The position numbers and the translations under genes were made by a program. 64,000 nucleotides of DNA, taken from the NCBI RefSeq assembly GCF_029873635.1, contig NC_080418.1:12689562-12753561 (forward strand), given 5' to 3'. Source of the DNA: Malania oleifera. Its lineage: Eukaryota; Streptophyta; Magnoliopsida; Santalales; Ximeniaceae. The notes below the pieces were generated by a model. The model was given only the letters and a program-made list of their open reading frames with translations. It had not been told where the DNA came from and did no database searches. Of this stretch, positions 19,328-29,712 are shown piece by piece (position 1 is the stretch's first letter; the number at the start of each line of letters is the position of its first letter).

Positions 19328-21213
19328 TGTTGACTCTACGAGTCTAATCTTGTTTTGATAATGACAAATCACTTGATATTTGTTCTGTGCATTGAGTTTG
19401 TGAACAGGACTTACACTAAGCATGCACAAAAAGTTAACAAATCTTGGCAAGATCCATGGAACTCAAAGAGTACAGGAATCAAGATGCAAACGGCAAAGTT
19501 CAAGAATATCTTGGGAAAGGGTATTTAGAACTCATGCATTAACATATTCATATGATTTAATTTGAGGCTCATTATAACTTAGAATGGTTTTAGGATTCAT
19601 GCATTTCATACACATCATTATGAAACTCTCATGGACCTTGAAATGTTTTCAAAATCATGAAAAGTATATTTTATGAAAGACCCAAGAAAAGAAGCCAATC
19701 AGATTTTTTTGTTAGAAATGAAAATTTGAGAAAATAGGGACTTCGGTCACCTGAACTCAAACCTCAGTAGCCTAAAGAATTTCTTTGGTTTCCTGAAGAT
19801 TAAGTTCAATCGCCTGAAGAATTAAATGGAGAAGATAGAACCTAGCCAAGGCTCTTCGGTCGCCTGACCTTGGAACCTCAAGTGCCTAAAGTTGATACTT
19901 CAGGAGCTTGAAGTCGAGTTCGATTGCCTGAACTCGCGGGAAAGCCTAAAAATCAGTTCTTTATTAAAAAGACACGTGAAGTATCTTATTGATCCAACGG
20001 CTGAGATTAATTCTAAGGGTAATATAATATATATTATGAATATCTAAACCCTAGAACACAAGCTAAGAGACACAACAAGAAAGATATACATCTCATTGCA
20101 AGACTTGAACCCTAGAGCCGATTTTCTGCACTTCAATCTTCTTCCATCTTCGTTAGGAAAATCTCTACTGAAATCAAAAGGGCATCCATTCATCCAACTA
20201 AACTTTAATCCAGTATTAAGGTTTGATCTGTCAAGTTATTACTTTTCAAGAACCTCTCATCTCTTTATGTGTTTATCATTAGAAACAGGTTTTGATCTTA
20301 AGTGTGTATTCACATATAAAAACTGATTTTTGAAAAGATCATGTTTTGAGAAAAACTTGTTAGCTTGGTTGATTGATTTGCGATTCAAGAAGTACATAAA
20401 CACATATTCATATATATTGTTCATTGAGCTTCTTATTGAAAAACCTACTTTGATTAAAATATTGGAACTTGAAGGAAAACTTTGTGATTTTTGATTGAGT
20501 TGTATTCAAGTCAAATTTTTGTTAAATAGATCACTTCAAATATACTTGTGCATCTTTACAAAGTGAATCAAGAACCCTAGTGGACTCCAACGCATTCCAA
20601 ATATATTTTCACTTGGGAGTTTTGATTAAATACGAATTTGTGTGTTCACACATATCATACATCAAACGGTTGTATCGTTTTTCATACATTCTTGAGTTTC
20701 AAGTTATATCATATGTTAATGTAATAGGAAATTGAACTGTACTCACAAGCTTTTGTTAGAAGCATTGTTTTGAGTGTTATTTTCGAATTTCATTGTAAAC
20801 ATGGTTTGAGTTGTGAACCGGGTGTGATGAGGAAGTTATACCTCTTGTGAGCAGCGGATAAAAAGGGAGTTGTACCTCTTGTAAGCAGCGGTTTGTAAGT
20901 GAAGCTTCGTCCCACTTTAAGGAGCAGGGTTTTTAGTGAATCCTTGAGTGGTTGCTCAAGGCGAGGACGTAGGCCAAGTCGGCTGAACCTTGTAAAATCG
21001 CATTTGTCTTCTCTCTTCCTTTTACTCTTTATTTTCCGCGCTATATTTAAAATGAGTATATTGCATGCATAGATAGGATTTCCACACTCAGACATAATTG
21101 AGCAACTAGAAGTAGTTGGTAAACTTATAAGAAGTGTGTACAAGGAAATTAAGTGGATTATTTTTTAATATCCAATTCACCCCCCCCCTTTTGGGATTAC
21201 ACCTTAATCAACA
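19328..21213 (+). repeat. 3' LTR of the non-autonomous element
   Basis: 1,886 bases, TG...CA, closely similar to LTR1 along its length. TSD GAAGT follows at 21,214-21,218, where the RNase H of the outer element resumes. Confidence 0.93.
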
Positions 21214-21218
21214 GAAGT

Positions 21219-21413
21219 CTTTTAATTGTTGTTTTATGTATAAGATTTGTGCACAACAACTTTCGGCTACCACATATTCAGCTTTGATGGTTGATAAGGC
21301 TATAGAATTTTTTTTTCTTTGAGAACCATGATACTAAGGATTGTTCTAGAGAGTGACAAGTGTCACTTGTACTTTTTCTATCAATTTTACATCCGGCATA
21401 ATCAGCATCGGAG
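21219..21413 (-). pseudogene. N-terminal RNase H piece of the outer Copia
   Basis: The minus strand reads SDADYAGCKIDRKST, SLVSWFSKK and, in another frame, IKAEYVAAESCCAQILYIKQQ. An indel in the A/T-run at 21,308-21,318 shifts the frame. The piece links RT at 23,652 to RNase H at 13,445 once the two insertions are discounted. Confidence 0.88.
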
Positions 21414-21485
21414 TAACTTGTAAGAACCCGAACCATGATATGTGGGTTTATTATGTAAAAGAGGGGTAAAAATGGAATTTACACA

Positions 21486-21690
21486 GACTTCGTCGACGAG
21501 GCCATAATTCATCGACGAAGGTAGAAGGTTTCTTGTTGACAAAATTTAGAGGTTCGTCGATGAGGAAAAGCCGAGAGGTGGAAGTTGGAAATATCAGGAT
21601 TCGTCGATGAAATTTTCGTCTCGTTGATGAAATCCCTGAAGACCTCGTCGATGAGAAACACCAATTCATCGACGAAATCCCCTGGGTCAA
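21486..21690. promoter_or_regulatory. Array of TTCGTCGACGAA palindromes in the solo LTR
   Basis: About seven variants of the 12-bp palindrome (cttcgtcgacgagg, ttcatcgacgaag, gattcgtcgatgaaa). Same layout as the Copia LTR arrays but another sequence. Confidence 0.65.
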
Positions 21691-21738
21691 AGGTCTTTAT
21701 AAGGATATTTGTAGTTTCTTCTTGGCTAAGTTATGGTT

Positions 21739-21741
<3 letters not shown>

Positions 21742-21790
<49 letters not shown>

Positions 21791-21815
21791 GGATTTGTAG
21801 CTCTCTCTCTCTCTC
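21742..21815. repeat. (CT)n microsatellite in the solo LTR
   Basis: About 24 CT units to 21,789, then a short second run at 21,801-21,815. Confidence 0.9.
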
Positions 21816-22584
21816 CTTGATTGCTTCACAATTTATCACCTGAATCGCAAATCCAAAGTTACTGCGAGGATCAGTGAAGGATTCTCTACGTTTCTAGTGG
21901 ATCAGAATCTCGTTTCAGAGGATTTTGGGTTTCGGGCTAAAATCGAGGTAAGGCTCGGTTTTTATTTCTGATTCAGTATATGTGTAGTATTATGGATTAT
22001 AAGTAAGAATTGTACTGTGGTTTTTAGGTTTTGGAGTCTCGGTTCATAGTTTTGGGGTCCATAAAGTTCGTAATTGGAATTCGGGTTAAGGTAAGGGGAT
22101 TCTTTTTATATGAGTTTATTTTTGAAATCATGATTGATAATCTTGTAGGCTACGATCGTATGTATGTTTTGATAACTTATTTGGGAAAATCTATCCGGTA
22201 AAAATGAGGGATTTTCGGGTTATAGTTTTCGAAAAAATTGAGAATTTCGGGAATCATCTCTACTTTGTTTGGAAAATTGTTGGTTATGTTAAAATTGTAT
22301 TATTGAGGTTACCGTAATCCATATTCGCATAAACTATATACTTGAATTTGTAAACAATATGATTTTTTGTAAACCAAATAAGTGTGGTATATATGGATGT
22401 ATGTAATTATTCTAGGTATTTGTAAAATAACTATGTGGCAGCTAATTACCGTACGCTGAAATGTATAGACACGTGAGTTCCAAAATGATTCCAGGGATTT
22501 GTAAAACAGCCATGTATCGGTTAACTACTGGGGGCGAGAGTGGCCGGCTCTATCCGGGGTGTGAAATATCACCAGTATGTTCTG

Positions 22585-23015
22585 ACTGGTCACCGAAGGG
22601 TGTGTTCTACACCGTATGTAGCAATGTAATCACTATGGGCTTAGGTCGTCGCAGCGTAGTTGTACATATGGCAATGTAATCGTTGTGAGACTAGGTGACC
22701 TTGTGTAGTTGCGTATGTAGCAATGTAATCACTGTGGGCCTGAGTCGTCACTTCGTAGTTGTAAGTGTAGCAATGTAATCGCTGTGAGACTAGGTGACCT
22801 TGTGTAGTTGCGTATATGGCAATGTAATCACTATTGGGCCTAAGTCGTCACATTGTAGCTGCGTATGTAGCAATGTAATCAATGTGAGACTAGGTGACCT
22901 TGTGTAGTTGCGTATGGAATAATGTAATCACTATTGGGCCTCGATCGTCGCAGCGCAGTTGCGTATGTAGCAATGCAATCACTATGAGACGAGGTGACCT
23001 TGTGTAGTTGCGAAC
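22585..23015. repeat. Minisatellite of about 60-bp units in the solo LTR
   Basis: Tandem units contain 'tatgtagcaatgtaatcac', 'gggc(c/t)taggtcgtcgc' and 'gagactaggtgaccttgtg'. About seven degenerate units alternate between two subtypes (tcgtcgc / gtgacct), giving a higher-order period near 120. Confidence 0.8.
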
Positions 23016-23651
23016 TAGTGTGACGACACTGACTGTATGTTTTGGGTATTGTATGTATTGGAATGGTTTTTGTGAAAATACTAGAATTGTATGGAACTGT
23101 ATGTATATGTATGAAACTGTATGGAAATGTTTCGAACTGTATCGTATTTTATAGTGTTATGAAGTATGTAAAATAACACTAGTATGCCACACACAAATAT
23201 AACATGTTTTCTCCCTTATTGAGAGGTGTCTCACCCCGAATATATACAAATGTTTTTCAAGTCCTTCGGGTAGCCAAAACTAGCATCCTAGCGTTCGGAA
23301 GCGAAGGGTGTCGTTTAGCTACTACTAGTGCCTGATAGGTACGAGTTTTTGTAACTAGGTTGTCGTGATGGATTTTGTAGACCCCGTAGTATGTATGGTA
23401 TTTATAGGGATGTATATCCTTTTATGGTATAGACTCTGGTATGATACCGTTTATGTATAGAAAGACTGTATTTCGCTGCGGATTTTGATGAGTATGGATG
23501 TTTATATGTATGTAAATGGAACATCCGTTCACCCCATGGGGTTGAACCCTCTTTGTATGTGGTATCATGTATGTTTTAATTAATACAGAGACAGGTTAGG
23601 TTACTAAATTCACCCCGGGTCCCATTTCCTAGTTCGGGGCATGACATAACT

Positions 23652-25617
23652 TATCATATTAAAATCAGTGTCCTTTGGATACTAAAAACCTAGATCAAGT
23701 GATCCTACCAAGTACCTAAGAATTCTCTTAACGGTTGTTAAGTGGGATTCCTTGGCTGCTGATTGAAACCTAACACAGATACACACACTAAACATAATAT
23801 CAAGTCTACTAGCAGTTAGATATAGTAAACTACCAATAATTCCTCTATAGTGTGTTATGTCTAATTGTTTTCCTTTTTCATCTCTATCAAGGCTTGTGGA
23901 TGTACTCATAGGAGTTCCTATGGGTTTACTTTGTTCCATATCAAACTTTTTGAGCATATCCTTGATGTACTTAGTTTGATTTATGAATGTTCCATTTTTA
24001 ACTTGTTTAATTTGTAATCCTAGAAAATAATTTAACTCCCCCATCATACTCATTTCAAATTCTTTTTGCATACATGTGGCAAAGTCTTTACATAGATCTT
24101 CATTTGTAGCTCCAAATATAATATCGTCCACAAATATTTGAACTATTAGCATATCTTTGTTTTCGAATTTAATGAATAAAGTACTATCAACCATTCCTGT
24201 TGTGAATTCATTTTTAAGTAGAAATTTACTTAACTTCTCATACCAAGCTCTTAGAGCTTATTTCAAACCATAAAGAGCTTTTGTCAATTTGAATATATGG
24301 TTTGGATTTTTAGAATTTTCAAAACCTGGAGGTTGTTTAACATACACTTCTTCATTTATATATCCATTTAAGAATGCACTTTATACATCCATTTGATATA
24401 ACTTAAAATTCTTATGGGCTGCATAAGCTAGAAGCATCCTAATTGCTTCCATTCTTGCCATAGGGGCAAAGGTTTCATCGTAATCAATTCCTTCTTCTTG
24501 ATTATACACTTGTGCTACTAGCGTAGCTTTATTTCTTACAACTACTCCATTTTCATCCTTTTTATTTCTAAACACCCATTTACTTCCTATGACTGATTTA
24601 TCTTTGGGTTTAGGTATAAGTTCCCACACTTGACTCCTTTCAAATTGATTTAGTTCCTCCTGTATAGTTAGAATCCAAGAATCATCATTTAAGGCTTCTT
24701 CAATGTTTTTGGGTTCATCTTCGGATAAAAAGGCATAATGGTTGCAAATATTTGTTAGTAAGGCTCTAGTGGTTATTACTTTTGATGTTTCACCAAGAAT
24801 TTATCATATTTCCATTCTTTAGGAAGTTTCAGATTTTCTGTAAGGTTTTCATTTGGAGAATCATTATTATTTCCTTCTTTTATTTCAAGGTCTTCTGATT
24901 TTTGTGGAGTTTCTTCTTTTTCATCATTCTTATCTTTAATGTCATGATTATTTGATTCATCAAAATTTATATGTATTGATTCCATAATGGTAAAAGTTCT
25001 CTTTTTATAAACCCTATAAGCTTTATTATTTGTAGAATAACCTAGGAAGATACCTTCATCCAACTTTGCATCAAACTTTCCTAAATCATCTTTAGTGTTA
25101 AGGATAAAACATTTGCATCTAAATACATGAAAGTAGAAAATATTAAGTTTTCTACCTTTCCAAAGTTCATATGGTGTTTTGTCTATTTTTGATCTTATTG
25201 ATACCCTATTTACAATGTAGTATGCTGTATTTACAGCTTCTGCCAAAAGTATTTACGTAGATTATTTTCATTAAGCATTGTTCTTTCCATTTCTTGTAGA
25301 GTTCTATTTTTCCTTTCTACAACTCTATTTTGTTGTGGAGTTCTAGGTGCTAAAAAATTATGAGTTATTCCATGTTCATTACAAAATTTATCAACTTCCT
25401 TGTTTTTAAACTCTCTTCCTTGATCACTTCTAAAGCTTGTTATATTATAACCCTTCTCATTTTGTAATTTCTTACATAAGGTTATTAATAGATTACAAGT
25501 TTCATCTTTGTTTGCTAGAACAGCTGACTGTAACGAATATTTACTGCTTATCACCACTACTACCTCGACTATTACTTCTAAAGATTCAAGTTGTCCAACA
25601 CATGGAACAAAATCCAA
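23652..25617 (-). pseudogene. Integrase and reverse transcriptase of the outer Copia
   Basis: Integrase: RSDQGREFKNKEVDKFC, THNFLAPRTPQQNRVVERKN and a GKFDAKLDEGIFLGYS-type C-terminal region (25,617-24,776, two overlapping frames). [43 protein letters not shown], a stop after YQMDV, KALYGLKQALRAWYE-type sequence, then VQIFVDDIIFGATN (catalytic VDD kept), LNYFLGLQIKQ and the end of RT to 23,652. Several stops and shifts mean it cannot make a full polyprotein. Similarity falls off right of about 25,540. Confidence 0.9.
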
Positions 25618-25705
25618 AAACTATACAGAAGCCATGCATGCTGTGCTCAATCATTTTAACCCCCCACCCCCCCCCCCCCCAAAGGAAGAAGTTTAACCAA
25701 GCCAT

Positions 25706-25876
25706 TCAATAGAAGAACATGAAGTTGCACACATTTTCTTGTAATTTTGGCAACTGAGGGACTGGAACTGCCCCTTCAGTTGTCATCCCACCATGTCTCG
25801 AAGATGTTTCGAATGCTTCTTCAAACTTCATGAATTGTCCCACCTGAGTGGCTACCAAATGAGCATAGCATACCAT
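25706..25876 (-). pseudogene. Last-exon fragment of an AGO4-clade ARGONAUTE
   Basis: The minus strand reads CYAHLVATQVGQFMKFEEA, ETSSRHGGMTTEGAVPVP and QLPKLQENVCNFMFFY, then TGA at 25,708-25,706. This is the end of the PIWI domain and the C-terminus of AGO4/6/9-type proteins, which usually end in MFFC; here the last residue is Tyr. AGO4-clade proteins bind 24-nt siRNAs and guide DNA methylation, largely of transposons. No other ARGONAUTE exon is present, and LTR-type DNA begins directly beyond 25,880. It is a captured or left-over fragment and cannot function. Confidence 0.8.
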
Positions 25877-25879
25877 GAG

Positions 25880-26390
25880 TTGACAAAAACAGACGTTTTT
25901 ACATAAATTGAGTTTTAAATAAGTTTAAGAAATTAACCTTGTTTTATCCTAATTAATTGTGGTAAAAATTTGGCCAACCCAAGAGTTTTGGTCGACTGAG
26001 TCATAGGTTCGGTCACCCGAATAGACATAAAAAGAAAATGTGAATTTGAATTTTGGGTGCCTGAATGTGGGTTCGGTTTGCTAACCTAGGCGATTATCCA
26101 TTCTGTCCAAGGTTTAGTCGCCTAGACTCAAGTTCGGTCTACTGAACTTGAACATTTAGTCACCCAAGGGGTAATTTGAACGTGAAGTTCGGGGCTCGAG
26201 TTGGCGGAAAAGGTAAACATGTGAGTTCGATTGACCGAGGACAGTGAAGTCGTTTTTGGTTCGGTTTCCCGAAGTCAGGTAAACTATTGTACCAGTCCAC
26301 GGTTCGATCAACCGAGGCAATTTGACTTGCTTGGTTCAGTCACCCGAAGCCTTTATGATTTTAGCCTAAGGTTCATTACTTGATTTTAAT
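25880..26390. repeat. LTR fragment with TTCGGTCACCCGAA motifs
   Basis: Homologous to 61,350-61,498 (shared 'ctaattaa...ggtaaaaat...gg(c)caaccc(a/g)agag', then palindrome motifs). About ten variants of TTCGGTCACCCGAA lie in 25,995-26,350. No ends defined. Confidence 0.6.
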
Positions 26391-26698
26391 TTGACCCCAG
26401 ATGACATGTGAGTTATAGTGGGGTCTTGTGCACTAAGTGTGGGAACCTAAAGTCAATCTAAGGTCAAACTGAACATATAGTCCTACCATACATGATGCAA
26501 TTATTACAGAACGTATTACATTACAGTTCATACCAAAATGAAGAAAATAAAAACTACAAATACAAATAAGCATAATCTTCTACAATCTTCCTTGAGGTCA
26601 CCATACGCCATCATGATAGTGTTCTTTTCAATTCCATGCGTAGAGTGAACCTGCATGTATGCTCAGGGCAACCATCAGTACCAAGTGTATTTGTCATT
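26391..26698. other. Unassigned DNA left of the CACTA element
   Basis: No gene seen. The last three bases (ATT, 26,696-26,698) are the left target duplication of the CACTA element. Confidence 0.5.
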
Positions 26699-27540
26699 CA
26701 CTACAAAAAAAGCTGGCTTTTAGTGACGAAATTATTAGTGATGGATTCAATTTCATCACTAAAGTGGGGTATTAATGACGAATTTAAGAACCGTCACTAT
26801 TACGGAACTATTAGTGATGAAATTGAATCCATCGCTACAAATTTCGTCACTAAAAGCCAAAAAAATCGCGGGAAATAGTTGTTCGAGCAGAAATTATCCC
26901 AGGAAAATATTTACGACAATTTGTACAGTAATAGTGACGAATAAGATCCGTCACTAAAAGATTCTTATTAGTGACGAATAAGCAACTATCACTCCTATTA
27001 TTTTAGAATAAATAATTTTTTTTCAAAGTACTTGTGACGAATATACAGGTTCATCACTATTAGCCTGTTATTAATGACGGATCTTGGAACCGTCACTAAT
27101 ACTTCACGTATTGAAAAATAAATAAGAATTTTTTATTTCTAAGTATTAGTGACGACTTAAAATATTCATCACTATTGTCCAATATTAGTGACGGATTTGA
27201 GAACCGTCATTAATACCTGAGAGTACTAGTGACGAAGTTTTTTATTCGTCAATATTGCACTAGTATTAGTGACAGATTTTGGAACCGTCACTAATGCTTC
27301 CCATATTCTAAATTAATTTCAATTTTTTTATTTTAGAGTATTAGTAACGAATTTTGATTTTCATCACTATTTTCCTTCTATTTGTGACGGATTTGAGGAC
27401 CATCACTAATACTTCACATATTTAAAAAAAAAAAAAAAGAATTTTGGTTGCAAAGTATTAGTGAGAAATTTATTAGTTCGTCACTATTGCCCTTCTAGTA
27501 GTGACGGTTGTTGATTCATCACTACTAGTCATTTTATTAG
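26699..27540. repeat. 5' subterminal repeat array of the CACTA element
   Basis: Repeated TTAGTGACGAAT / TTAGTGACGGAT and complements ATCCGTCACTAATA form about ten inverted pairs. In En/Spm such repeats bind the element's DNA-binding protein (TNPA); here that role is inferred. Confidence 0.9.
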
Positions 27541-27934
27541 CATTGCCCTAATCTTCCTTCCCTTCCTTCCTTTCCCTTTCCTTTCCCGCTCATGACTAGC
27601 TCTGCGCTCTCCCGAAACCGCTCCTTTTCCTCTTCTTTCTTTCCCCTCCTTTCCCTGCTCCCTTCTTTCCCCTCCTTTCCTTCCTCCTCTGGCTACCTTC
27701 AGCAGGTACCATAGCTGCCACTGCTGCTACCCACCACCCGCCATCTCTTTGTCACCATCGCGAATGCTCTAGGTCTGTCCTCATCGCCTTCGCCCCATTG
27801 AACAACCACCGCAAGCCCACCGGCGCTACCCGCCACTCGCCATCTCTTCGTCGCCCACTGGTGAGGCTTCGGGTCTATCCCCGTCGCCTTCGCCCCACTG
27901 AACAACCGCCGAAAGTCTTCCAACCTTCAAGCAG
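27541..27934 (+). other. GC-rich leader with a 98-bp duplication and splice donor
   Basis: The pyrimidine-rich start (cttcccttccttcc) is followed by two degenerate 98-bp units (about 27,725-27,822 and 27,823-27,920), each with 'cgccatctctt', 'tcgccttcgcccca' and 'tgaacaaccgcc'. It ends at AAGCAG, then GTATGT, a good donor. It looks like the non-coding first exon of the element's transcript, possibly host-derived. Confidence 0.5.
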
Positions 27935-28553
27935 GTATGTTTATTTTGAAAAATTTTAAGTCATTTTTGTATATGCTTAAATTTCAGTTGGGGCTAAAGC
28001 ACATTGGAAAAATTGTCAAGTTTTGTATTTTATTCTATTCTTTTATACTAAATATTGGGTAAGAATATATGTGATTATTTTATGTATATTTGGAGTATGA
28101 AATTGAGACCCTAGATTTAGATTTGTGTAAATTTGAATAAAATATAATAGAAAAATTATAATAATTTTCTTACAAATTTATATAAATTTTAAATCAATAG
28201 CCTAAAATCAATACTCCTGAACACTATTGTTTGATATACAAGAAGAAGAAATAAGAGAATTGATTGACTTGTATTGATTTTTTCTCCTTTTATGTTTCAT
28301 GCTTGCTGGAGAAGCATCACTAGTGATGTTCATTAAATTTTGTTATTACCATTTCAGCACGTTAGTCCCATTACTAATTTAGTTTAATTGTGTATTGAAC
28401 AATTCACATGATTGGAGATGGCGCACTAACATTAATCTTGCTTCATTGCAACACAAAACTAATTCTCATTAAAAATGAAATGAAATCAAAAATCTGATTA
28501 CAAAAATTTCAAACTCAAAATATTTCACTCATAAATTTAGAATCATAAATTTA

Positions 28554-28597
<44 letters not shown>

Positions 28598-29217
28598 TTT
28601 ATAAAAAAACTAAACATGAAAATCTGAATTCTTAATATTTTCCTTCCCTTTTCTCAATACTTTCTCAGTTTATATGTATAAATAATAAATACAGAATGGT
28701 CCAATAGTCAATATCATCCACTTTCATTTTCTGCATTATCACTATAGTATGTTAAAATTTCGACCGACATAGTTTGGGGTGAATGAAAGATAAGGAGGCA
28801 TGTAGGACATGGTCGTGTTATAGTGTTAGAAAAAATTAAGGACAACAATAGAAAAAATAATTTGTTCGTGAAAAAGTAAGCTTTTAGCTTTCAAAATTTT
28901 AATTTTTTTAACTTCTAAAAAACTAAAAGTTGATTTTTATAAACTAAAAAAACTATACCAAAATTAGATCTACCTTTATCTTTTAAAAAGGACAAGACAA
29001 AAGAAGGGCATCAAACTCACCCTAAACAGCTTAAATGAAGCGCTCACATGAACAACTAATAATTTTACTTAGTTTAGTAAATGAGTTTTAAAATTAAATT
29101 TATGTTGAACTTTTTTAATAAGTAGGTGTGAATATGAAGAAGTAATTTTATTGTTAAGTATGACCCTCTGAAAAAAAAATTTGAACTTAAATCGTAGGAT
29201 TTCCTCTTTACTAGCTA
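27935..29217 (+). other. AT-rich intron-like DNA inside the CACTA element
   Basis: No coding evidence. Holds an (AT)n run at 28,557-28,597. A possible acceptor, CTTTACTAG, lies at 29,206-29,214 just before the 164-codon ORF. Confidence 0.5.
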
Positions 29218-29712
29218 ATGCCTTTGCGAAGGGAGCCTCAGGCAGCCTCAAAGAGGCAGAGGGTTCAGGACCTGCCAAGGGGAGAGTCTTCTTCCAAGGG
29301 TCGAGCTGTACTGAGTGAGCACGAAAGGATTTTGGATGAGATGGGAGCACCAAGGGTGACTCTTGAGGATGTGCAGTTGGCCCTGACATGTTTTGCTGCG
29401 CCACCCAGTAGAGAGCAATCCTCGACTATTACCCCAGGGCTTACAAAGGACATGCCCGCTCATCCGATGTTGTTTCGTACGATTAAGCCAACCATGCAGT
29501 ATGATTACGATAATCCACCTCCGGAGGACATTCCTAACCATTTTCTGCCTCAGGCCCTTAGGCCACGCCTATATAGGGAACCACCACCCTCCCCTCTTAC
29601 CCCTAAAATGCGTCGTCTTCTAGAGGAAATGGCACGGGACCGAGATGCTGCTAGAGCAATAGCTTCATCTTGTTGCTCGAGAAGTTCCGATTCTGATTCG
29701 GACTCTGATTAG
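29218..29712 (+). CDS. Unrecognised 164-residue protein ORF within the CACTA element
   Basis: ATG 29,218 to TAG 29,712 is fully open, GC-rich among AT-rich neighbours, and codes in the same direction as the transposase. The N-terminus is basic (residues 1-30, KRQRVQ-type). The middle is Pro-rich with LEDVQLALTCFAAPP, TIKPTMQYDYDNPPPEDIP and SPLTPKMRRLLEEMARDRDAA. The end is a Ser/Asp repeat (SDSDSDSD). A possible acceptor lies just upstream (CTTTACTAG). I do not recognise a family. It may be a captured host fragment, an element-specific DNA- or RNA-binding protein, or an exon of the element's alternative transcript. It has no stops while the transposase has many, so it may be younger or under selection. 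Confidence 0.5.
   Translation: MPLRREPQAASKRQRVQDLPRGESSSKGRAVLSEHERILDEMGAPRVTLEDVQLALTCFAAPPSREQSSTITPGLTKDMPAHPMLFRTIKPTMQYDYDNPPPEDIPNHFLPQALRPRLYREPPPSPLTPKMRRLLEEMARDRDAARAIASSCCSRSSDSDSDSD

Larger units (their letters stand above)
13446..21213 (+). mobile_element. Non-autonomous LTR retrotransposon carrying gag and accessory ORF, no pol
   Basis: A 7,768-bp structurally complete element. LTRs at 13,446-15,348 and 19,328-21,213 both start TGTTGACTCTACGAG and end TTAATCAACA. TSD GAAGT flanks it (13,441-13,445 and 21,214-21,218). An iMet primer site follows LTR1 and a purine tract (AAAAAGAGGGAGA) precedes LTR2. It encodes a gag-like protein and the accessory ORF only; 688 bases of non-coding DNA lie where pol would be. 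Replication would need enzymes from an autonomous relative. The element it sits in shares LTR-end sequence and the accessory ORF and is a plausible type of helper, though that copy is dead. Confidence 0.93.
21419..23646. mobile_element. Solo LTR (Ty3-type) inside outer RNase H
   Basis: A 2,228-base insertion starts TGTAAGAACCCGAACC and ends TTCGGGGCATGACA, flanked by TAACT (21,414-21,418 and 23,647-23,651). Without it the RNase H sequence joins cleanly (ISYSDADYAG). The long TG...CA unit without coding sequence fits a solo LTR left by LTR-LTR recombination. The termini resemble Ty3-type LTRs, but the lineage was not proven. Confidence 0.85.
9129..25617 (-). mobile_element. Outer Sirevirus-like Copia retrotransposon, 5'-truncated, with two insertions
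   Basis: Read on the minus strand, the parts are integrase (25,617-24,776), RT (24,700-23,652), RNase H (continuing 21,413-21,219 and 13,445-13,174), a palindrome array, an accessory ORF (12,811-11,519), a polypurine tract (about 10,983-10,969) and the 3' LTR (10,968-9,129). RNase H is broken twice: by a solo LTR (TSD TAACT) and by a 7.77-kb non-autonomous element (TSD GAAGT). Gag, protease and the 5' LTR are missing; similarity fades at about 25,540-25,617. Pol order (IN-RT-RH), the HIDIRHHFLRDHV motif and an extra ORF after pol are typical of Sireviruses. Confidence 0.85.

Noticed and set aside
21585-21791. Frame ending in a Ser-Leu run
   Set aside because: Translation of LTR palindromes and the CT microsatellite.
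25508-25712. Frame with a poly-Pro end
   Set aside because: Reading of a C-homopolymer and antisense integrase; no family motif.
26699-27540. CRISPR-like appearance of regularly spaced short repeats (also 2,700-4,051 and 40,618-41,148)
   Set aside because: Repeats are inverted pairs with variable spacing at CACTA transposon ends in a plant genome.
27699-27923. Minus-strand frame with repeated 'KRWRV' motifs
   Set aside because: Arises from the 98-bp duplication; the splice donor and element genes point to the plus strand.
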